Part shown: in pieces, positions 57,557 through 64,000 of the stretch
How positions within the stretch are numbered: position 1 is the first letter of the stretch
How the letters are laid out: each line of letters begins with the position of its first letter
Assembly (NCBI GenBank): GCA_037903475.1
Contig: JBAJFG010000047.1
Span: forward strand, 4,192,001 to 4,256,000
Length of the DNA: 64,000 nucleotides
Direction: 5' to 3'
From: Ancylostoma caninum
Lineage: Eukaryota; Nematoda; Chromadorea; Rhabditida; Ancylostomatidae
Made by a program: the position numbers and the translations under genes
Notes under the pieces: generated by a model
Told to the model about the DNA's origin: nothing
Databases searched by the model: none
What the model saw: the letters and a program-made list of their open reading frames with translations, nothing else

Positions 57557-57834
57557 TTCAGGAGGGCTCCTCCGAATGTGTCGCTAATTCGAGTTGTGCA
57601 TGAAATTTGTTTTTTGCCCTTAATTATGGCTACAATGCTGCATTTGGAGAGAGTTCCCCAATGAAACCGCTCCTCGTGATAATTTTGGGTAGGAAGCCAT
57701 ATCGCACAGCTCAATCTGCGACCTGCAGAGTGATTAACGCAAATGCTTCAGAATAGTATTCTCAGCTGGTGAGTAGATTCATTGTACAGCGAAGGGAATG
57801 AAATCGAGGTGCTGCGAAGGAGCTCCCGTTAAGA

Positions 57835-58103
57835 GGGCAACTTATATTTGATGCGTGCGACTGACGCGCGTGCGTCTATATGATGAAAAATAGGGCCCAG
57901 TCGCATAGCAGTCGCATAGCAGTCGCATAGCAGTCGCATCGCAGTCGCAGCTCAGATGCTCGCGTTTACGGCCTAGCGGCGGTCGCGCATTCTTTTCATT
58001 GAGGATGTACATGCCGTGATGACCGGTCTTCATGGAAAATTCCTTGCAAATGGATGCGTGCGACTGATGCGCCACTGACGCACGCAGCTAGTATAAATTG
58101 CCC
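57835..58103. mobile_element. MITE-like inverted-repeat element (copy B) with an 11-bp tandem array
   Basis: Ends GGGCAACTTATATTTG and TAGTATAAATTGCCC relate it to 380-605. Inside, CAGTCGCATAG repeats about four times at 57898-57945. Confidence 0.7.
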
Positions 58104-59357
58104 TAAACATAAGTGTCACACTGTTACATGGATATCTCAAGCGTCAACATCTTATTTTCATCCTCGTCATACATAGCTTCCATCGCTGTTAGTGCTCTTG
58201 CATCCACCCTCTCCCATAATGCTCCCTGAGAGTGAGTTGTACTTTTTTCTCATACTGACTTTCATACTGCTCAAGGGACCTTCCATGAGGCTTTTCTCCA
58301 GAGCAACATGCCCAAAGAATGACTGTCTTGGCGCAAGGAATTCAAATTGCAGCACTATCTTAGCTATTATTCCTCTCCGAGGCAGAATAATTTCCACATC
58401 TTATTTTCCGTGATGTGCATAACTGGCTGCATTGCAACCAGCAGAATATTTCGGAATTTCGAAGGGGTAATGAACTGCATCAAAACCGAACACCTGTAAC
58501 TAAGCTTACAGATCCGTCAGCAGCATTTCTCCCTTTCAAACAGAGGTGGTGGAGGGAGCCAGGATGACAGAAACATCTACAGAGGAGCACTGCTGAACCA
58601 ACTTAACATAGTCCTTGCAGATGTCAAACAGTGGTCAGTGAATGCACATTTTCTAGCACATAGGTCACTCAGAGAAATCATATTGATGCATTCGCAAATT
58701 GAAGGTACAGTCCTCCTCGAAAAGATAGACGGATTTCGTGAGTGCAGAATCGCGGCAGGACCTGGACGAGGGATGCGGAGAGAGCATGCTTCAGGTGAGA
58801 GGGTCGACTAGGTCTCGCCACGATATCGCTAAGAAATCGCACGCGCAATCCGTCTATCTTTTCGACAAGGACTGTAAGTGGTGCGGTTGTGCACTAACAC
58901 GCATACTTCATATCGATTGAAAATGGCCGCATCTCAGTCCGCGATTCCTTTTCCCAGTGACGACTGCCGGATGAATGGACTAGAGATGGGGTCATTCACC
59001 TGCTAGAAACCAATTTGTGGTCAGATCCCTACGCTAGACTTCATTTTTCAAGACATTGTGGATGGCGCCGAAGTAGAGATTTCAACGCCTACGAAGAAAA
59101 TTCTGTGAAAAAAAAACAGGAACGGGGTCCCAACTAGTAGCTACCTCGCCACCTCTCATGAGTATCTACAACCCCCCCCCCTCCCAAAAAATTGAACCCC
59201 AACTGTTTGCTTTGGAAGAAGTTATAGACAAAAAAAAGCAGTTTCATTGGGGAAGCTCAGCTCTCTTCAAAGGCGGCACTGTCACCATAATTGAGGGCGA
59301 AAAACGAATTTCCTGCACAACTCGAACTAGCGTCACACTCAGAGCAGCCTTCCCGAA
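58104..59357. other. Gene-poor stretch containing a TA-flanked MITE
   Basis: Only the MITE at 58708-58874 and, from about 59280, the outer conserved part of the peptide gene 7 promoter (GAGGGCGAAAAACGAATTTC) were recognised. Confidence 0.45.
58708..58874. mobile_element. Short TA-flanked MITE, copy 2
   Basis: CAGTCCTCCTCGAAAAGATA and TATCTTTTCGACAAGGACTG ends between TA dinucleotides; clear sister of 16584-16761. Confidence 0.85.
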
Positions 59358-59467
59358 TCTATAATTTCAGGTTTGGTGGTGTGTTTTTTTAAGAATCAAG
59401 AGAAAATTGAAGACGATCGCAGGAGTATAAATGAGGATCCACGGAGTTACAAGCATCGTCTGCAGTG
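59358..59467 (+). promoter_or_regulatory. Promoter of peptide gene 7
   Basis: TATAAAT at 59426-59432, again 42 bp before the ATG. GCATCGTCTGCAGTG before the start is unchanged from gene 1. Confidence 0.73.
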
Positions 59468-61003
59468 ATGAGTCGTTTCTACATTTTTCTAACTGTCCTT
59501 CTCGCTCTTGCTCTCGGGTATGTTTAGTTTAGAGAGAATTTAAGTGATGCGCAAAATACTTTCATTATAGACTAATGCCAAAAAAGGGTAGTTCGAAATA
59601 AATTTTTCTACATTTCTGCGGAGACAGTTACAGCCTCTCTCAAAAGGACTGTTGGGTGTTGCATCCGACAAGTAGAACCAAAGGAAGGATGCATAATGAG
59701 CATGGTTCATTTGAGGGTGTTGAGTAGATCCCCCTCGTCTCACTTCGCAGTGAGTACACCATCTGCCTTTTTTCCAGACCGATTGTACGCTAGGTTGTCT
59801 TTAAAGGGTAAACTATTTTTGAACTCAATTGTGTTCTGTTCCTTTTCCTTCTAAATGAGAGCTTCGACATAACAACATATCTGAGGACAATCATCAACTA
59901 TTGCTATCAGACATACTAATCGTTGTTAAACTAAGTATCCTACAGTGTTGAATTAGGAGTAAAATGTTGAACCATCTAACCAAAATTTCAGGTCATCCGC
60001 ATCGTTCGGTGGTGGGTTCGGCGGTGGATATGGTTAGTCGCTCTAGCTTAGTATTAAACGTAACTACAGCGACAAAATGAACACTTCACATGCACTCTAA
60101 GCATAACAAAGGCAAAGTCCAATCTCGTTTCCGCTTTTTAGATAAGAACAGACTTAAGATCTACTCAAGTTTGAACAGTACACGCAGAATTTTCCAAAAT
60201 GACCAGCAGACTGCTCTTCCGAGGGTAGATCAGTCGTGGTTAGAGCCAGTCATTGTAATGTATGCAATGAGCGCGTCCTACTATGTATGTCAAGAACCAC
60301 GCAACTGGTAGAGCTCTCCTGTGAGAAGGCGCGTTTCATTACTCCCAGCCCAAGAAGTCCGCCCCTTTCCGACGAAAGGACCTTCTAAAAACAACATCCG
60401 CGACTGTTTGGGCGCTAGTCGTCGTTGAATCTCTGGAACTGTTTGTCGTCGTTCAAATTTAGCTCTGCGATTTCGAGCCCATCAGCTAGATAATTCTTGT
60501 AAACATGCGCTGTCGTATGTGTAATATGTCGTAATGTCGTATTCTTTCGAGCACAACTGGCATAACGATATTAGTTGGTTGAGCCCATGGTCTCCTAAAT
60601 GATGTCTTGCACAACAAAGGAAATAAAAGCTATAAAAAGGGAACTTCAGTTTCCACTGATTTTCAACCTTTTCAGGATACGGTGGTGGCTATGGAGTAGG
60701 CTTGTACTATGGCGTAAGTTTCGATCTTTCCGATTGAGCAGTTAAAATATGTGTTTCCATTGAATGTGTACCATTATGTCTTCGTAATTTCATTTTTTTT
60801 TCAATTATCGCGGAGCTGACACTCTTCTTCCAGGGATGTTGCGGACTTGGTGGGTGTTCAACGGTTCTTTTGATTCTTTCGTTGCCAGTTTCTTCATGAT
60901 GTTCTAATGGTCGTTTTCAGGTAATGGATTTGGTAGTGGATGGGGTGGATGGGGTCCATGGAAGCATCGGAAGGCGGCACGCAAACACAAGAAGAACCAC
61001 TAG
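59468..61003 (+). CDS. Secreted Gly-rich cationic peptide, paralogue 7
   Basis: Exons 59468-59517, 59992-60032, 60676-60713, 60834-60849 and 60921-61003 (TAG); 75 residues, intact. Differences: GGGYGYGGGYGVGLYYG (Tyr for Phe and for His) and GFGSGWGG before GPWKHRKAARKHKK. It shares GVGL with paralogue 6, its neighbour in opposite orientation. AATAAA lies at 61088-61093. The right-hand limit of the cluster is near here; beyond 61.34 kb the paralogous flank stops. Confidence 0.88.
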
Positions 61004-61429
61004 AAGATTGCTATCCGCCGCATGCAGTACTTGCTCTTCTGACGTGGCTGACTTCTGCTGCAAGCTCATTTAAGCGCAGCAATCTAGAATAAAGTTCAAA
61101 CAGATGTTGTTTGTGTTAATAATGGATGGTAGCATCCGCGGAAGGAAAATGGGAAGAGCGACCAATTTGTTCAGAAACGACTTCACCGTAGCATTACATA
61201 AAGTGGCGGTCTAGTCAGTGGAGATGTGATCAGTGGCATGTTTGAGAGCAGAATTTTTTTTACTAGGAGCCAGTTGCACCAATTTGACAAAAAAAAACGT
61301 GGATCTTCGCTGTTCTATTTTGTTTTTTTTTCAGGTCCTCATGAAAATGAGGATTTAATTTTTCAAAAATTCGGAAGTAATACGCTATCGGCACAGGCAA
61401 TCCACCGTTAAGATGACTGTGTTGTGACG

Positions 61430-63180
61430 ACAGTATCTGTACCTATAAAAGTAAAGGTTTGTGTGTTTGTATGTGTGTCTGTAAGGATCTATCTTCGGAG
61501 TAGAGGTCGTGGATGATGAACTGATCGGAACCAAATTTTGTAGGTAGACCCCCGAAGGCCCTTATCGATTATATTTATTTTATCGATTTTTCACAGCTTT
61601 TGCTCAGGTATCGGTGACAGGCCCCAGCGCAGCTTGTCGGTGGGCAAGCTGGGCTTCGTAAAAGGGTCGGAAAGCAAAAGAGGCTTCGTACGGGTTCGGG
61701 GCCTAGCCCCAGAAAAACTTTGAGGTGTTCGTTGGTCCAAAGAAAAGAAATGCGTTGATAAAGGCGATGAAAGACGAAAAAGGCTCGCAAAAGAACTGCT
61801 CGTAGCTTTAGCAGAGCAATTGCGGCGATCGATGTTGAAAAGTTCGATTGGAGCAGATCATGTACAGGTTCCCATAATCCGGAGGACTTAAACGACTCCT
61901 GCGCCGCGGAATCTGCATGGATTGAGCTGGAATCTTCAGTGAGATGAGAACTAAGGGAACACTAGAAGATCTTGGGAGAGACAATCTAAATTTATGTGAA
62001 CTAGAAAAGTATACGCTCACATTCTGAGTCTGAGTGGTTGCAAGGCTCTCCCGTTGAGTCGAGACTCAACCGATTGACACCAAATTTGGGGTTAAGAAGC
62101 GTCATAGCACTCAAAATAAATCTATGATGTCAGATCACAAAACTTATGTGAATCCAGGAATTGTATGCTCGGTAAAGGGACCAGCCTATTTTCGACAGGC
62201 TGGGCTACAAGCTGAGCCTGTCGGGGGCATAATGTCCCTATTCAAACACATAAGTTACCAACCCCCTACCATGTACCCTATACTTGGAGGTATGTGCTTT
62301 CATACGCCTCACATACTATCACTTATCATCTCCCATCTTCCGAGTATTTGTCCTTCTCCGCTCGCTCCAAGGAACATTGGCAAGCCGTTTAGCCGCGCTC
62401 CAAAGCAGAACGCCGACCCAATCGACCCAGCGCGGGAATTGGAATCATTTGAAAGCCCCTTTGGAATCGTCGGTCCTTTTTTTTCTACGAAGGCTACTGT
62501 CATTAGTTTGGTCTCTACTTTTTCCAGAGTTTTTATTCCTTTATTCTCGATTAGTTTGTTGTTCTGTTCGGCTTTTGGCGACCAATGTCGACCTTATCGT
62601 TTCCTGATTCCGTCAGTATAATTTCTGTCGCAGTGAGGAATGGTCCATTCATTGGTTGCTCTTGGTAAAGAATTATAGTTATGTTTTGTCGGTTTACACT
62701 GGTTATTGCAGTTGTTTTGTGGTTTCACAATGGGTTATCGTCCTTTAATTGCTACTAATTGCTTTAATTGCAATCACGGAGAATTCTTGTAGAATTGCTA
62801 TCATTGGATGCGGTCATTCCCTCCTATTGTTATTTTCAGAGGGGGCTTCGTAAAATCTGCATTTTTCAAAGGGGGCTTCGTTTTGGCTACGACCCTAATA
62901 CAGGCTCGTGCCGGGGCCTGATCGGTGAGGCTCACAGGGGTTTTCGAACACGCTGAACAGGAATTTGCAACTATTTTGATTGACGATATCGATTTACTGA
63001 TTTTAAAAATTTTCACAGCTTTTGCTCAGCGGTCGGTGAGGACACTTCTACTGGATTTCGAATGCTTTGAACACAAGTATAACAACCACTATGCATGGAA
63101 ATATCGAGTTATTGGTTTTATCGAATTTTTTGTCGAGTTATTCATTTTTTCGCTTCTTCTGAGTAACGGGTAAAAGCGGA
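61430..63180. repeat. Repeat-like DNA of unknown family
   Basis: CACAGCTTTTGCTCAG occurs at about 61591 and 63014, each followed by a TCGGTGA segment. GGGGGCTTCGT occurs twice near 62840-62880. Paired words such as GACAGGCT/AGCCTGTC (near 62195-62220) suggest mobile DNA. Long frames at 62124-62621 have no recognisable domain or splice pattern. Confidence 0.45.
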
Positions 63181-63253
63181 TTTACTGGGATTCTTGAAGA
63201 AACTGGATACAAATATGCATTTCCCACGAACTTATTGAAATAACTTCAAAATT

Positions 63254-63493
63254 TCATTTTTCGCTAAGGAGTCGGCCAAAAAAAGGCCGCTCAGGTCCGT
63301 CAACATGCTGATCGCCAAAGTGACGAGCATCTTGAATGAACTTATCGGCAGCAGCGAACTCCACCACCAATGTGAAATTGCCGGGGTAGTAGGACACCCG
63401 AGAGGAGCCAGCACACCGTCTAGTATGTAGGGACATAATCGGACCTTCCCAGTTCAGCAAAATTACACCGGAAATATTAGAATTTAATGTCAT
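63254..63493 (-). CDS. Unrecognised 79-residue ORF upstream of RTF2
   Basis: The minus-strand frame from ATG 63493 to TGA 63254 has balanced composition (GVILLNWEGPIMSLHTRR, YYPGNFTLVVEF, FIQDARHFGDQHVDG) unlike the low-complexity shadow frames nearby. No domain, signal peptide or membrane segment was recognised. It points away from RTF2, with about 275 bp between them that could be a shared promoter. It could be a small gene, one exon of a larger gene running left, or chance. Confidence 0.35.
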   Translation of the reverse strand: MTLNSNISGVILLNWEGPIMSLHTRRCAGSSRVSYYPGNFTLVVEFAAADKFIQDARHFGDQHVDGPERPFFGRLLSEK

Positions 63494-63769
63494 TTTCTCA
63501 CTTTTCTCTCTTTCCAAAAATTAATCATCATTATTTCCAGAAAAGACAAGGCTGAGACATTTGCATTCCACAGAATTTACTCCAAAATGCCACCTATGAC
63601 GATACTACGACCATCCGCGCGGCGCCTGCGTTTTAGCGGCGCCACCCTCGCTGCAGAAACCACGCCCCCTAATTGCGGTGGTTATTTCTCTTCACTGACC
63701 CTTCCATTACGAATTCAGCCTGAATTAAGTGTTGTGCTAGGTTTATACTTTAAATCAGCTTAATTTGTC

Positions 63770-63904
63770 ATGGGAGCCGATGGCGGAACTATCCCGAAGC
63801 GGTGCGAGTTGGTGAAAAAGAAGAAGAAGGCTGAAAAACTCGACAGAAGTGTGAAAAACGCTACAAAATGGAGAAATTGTCAGCTGTCACAGCAACCACT
63901 GAAG
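63770..63904 (+). CDS. RTF2: Replication termination factor 2 (RTF2), first exon
   Basis: ATG 63770 opens MGADGGTIPKRCELVKKKKK, the hallmark N-terminus of RTF2 (MGxDGGTIPKR), followed by WRNCQLSQQPLK, where the family continues into its divergent RING-like zinc region. 45 codons end in phase 0 at a GTATGT donor, and the rest lies beyond the window. RTF2 acts at stalled replication forks and interacts with the replisome in yeast and animals. The start is fixed by family conservation of the first residues. Confidence 0.92.
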
Positions 63905-64000
63905 GTATGTAGTGTTCTTTTCCTACGTTCTTAAAACCTTCATCTCTTATTTTTTGTGAATCTTTAATTTTGCAACTTTTTTCCTTAGTTGCTAATGTTT

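Noticed and set aside
62124..62621. 165-residue frame
   Set aside because: Overlaps another long frame in repeat DNA, with no recognisable domain; composition looks like chance.

Overview
The window looks like nuclear DNA of a parasitic nematode, most likely a clade V (strongylid, hookworm-like) worm. I infer this from the worm/animal-type orthologues at its edges, short phase-conserved introns with TTTCAG acceptors, a GC-AG intron, mariner, hAT and Ty3 transposon relics, and dense repeats. The species cannot be fixed from the sequence alone.

Layout. (1) 1-6.8 kb holds two housekeeping genes facing each other: the 3' part of an AP endonuclease (exo-3/APEX1 type, + strand, exons 126-3230) and a complete six-exon ESCRT-III subunit of the CHMP2B type (- strand, 3837-5795). 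(2) 6.8-14.9 kb is a nest of mobile DNA. A foldback element with long inverted arms is split near its centre by a Ty3/gypsy LTR retrotransposon (LTRs 7075-7445 and 13621-13992, 4-bp target duplication GCTA). A 287-bp hAT MITE has landed in the retrotransposon's protease motif, and its integrase half is inverted. (3) 14.9-20.5 kb is gene-poor, with nested mariner-like MITEs and a mariner transposase remnant. (4) 20.6-61.1 kb contains the main feature: seven paralogous five-exon genes (+ at 20.7 and 59.5 kb; - at 29.0, 37.3, 43.3, 49.4 and 56.1 kb). Each encodes a predicted secreted peptide of 75 residues with a signal peptide, Gly/Phe/Tyr-rich repeats, a vicinal Cys-Cys pair on a 13-16 nt microexon, a Trp/Gly block and a very basic His/Lys/Arg tail. 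Each has the same TATA-type promoter about 40 bp before the start codon. (5) 61.1-63.2 kb is repeat-like. The right edge carries the first exon of RTF2 (replication termination factor 2, +, 63770-63904) and an unrecognised divergent ORF.

The peptide cluster has been remodelled repeatedly. Arms at about 19.5-25.8 kb and 32.7-40 kb are inverted copies. A 6.05-kb segment (about 37.8-43.85 kb) is repeated almost perfectly in tandem, with junctions inside intron 2 of the peptide genes, so copy 4 is a hybrid of copy 3 (5' half) and copy 5 (3' half). Between the genes sit copies of a roughly 0.9-kb terminal-inverted-repeat element carrying a tRNA-like (A/B box) sequence, and insertions that carry about 60-bp minisatellites.

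No known family was assigned to the peptides. Their composition resembles nematode Gly-rich antimicrobial peptides, so an innate-defence or secreted-effector role is the working inference. A small recurrent hairpin with a CTGATGA...GAAA core, found at about a dozen places, is a second unexplained pattern.
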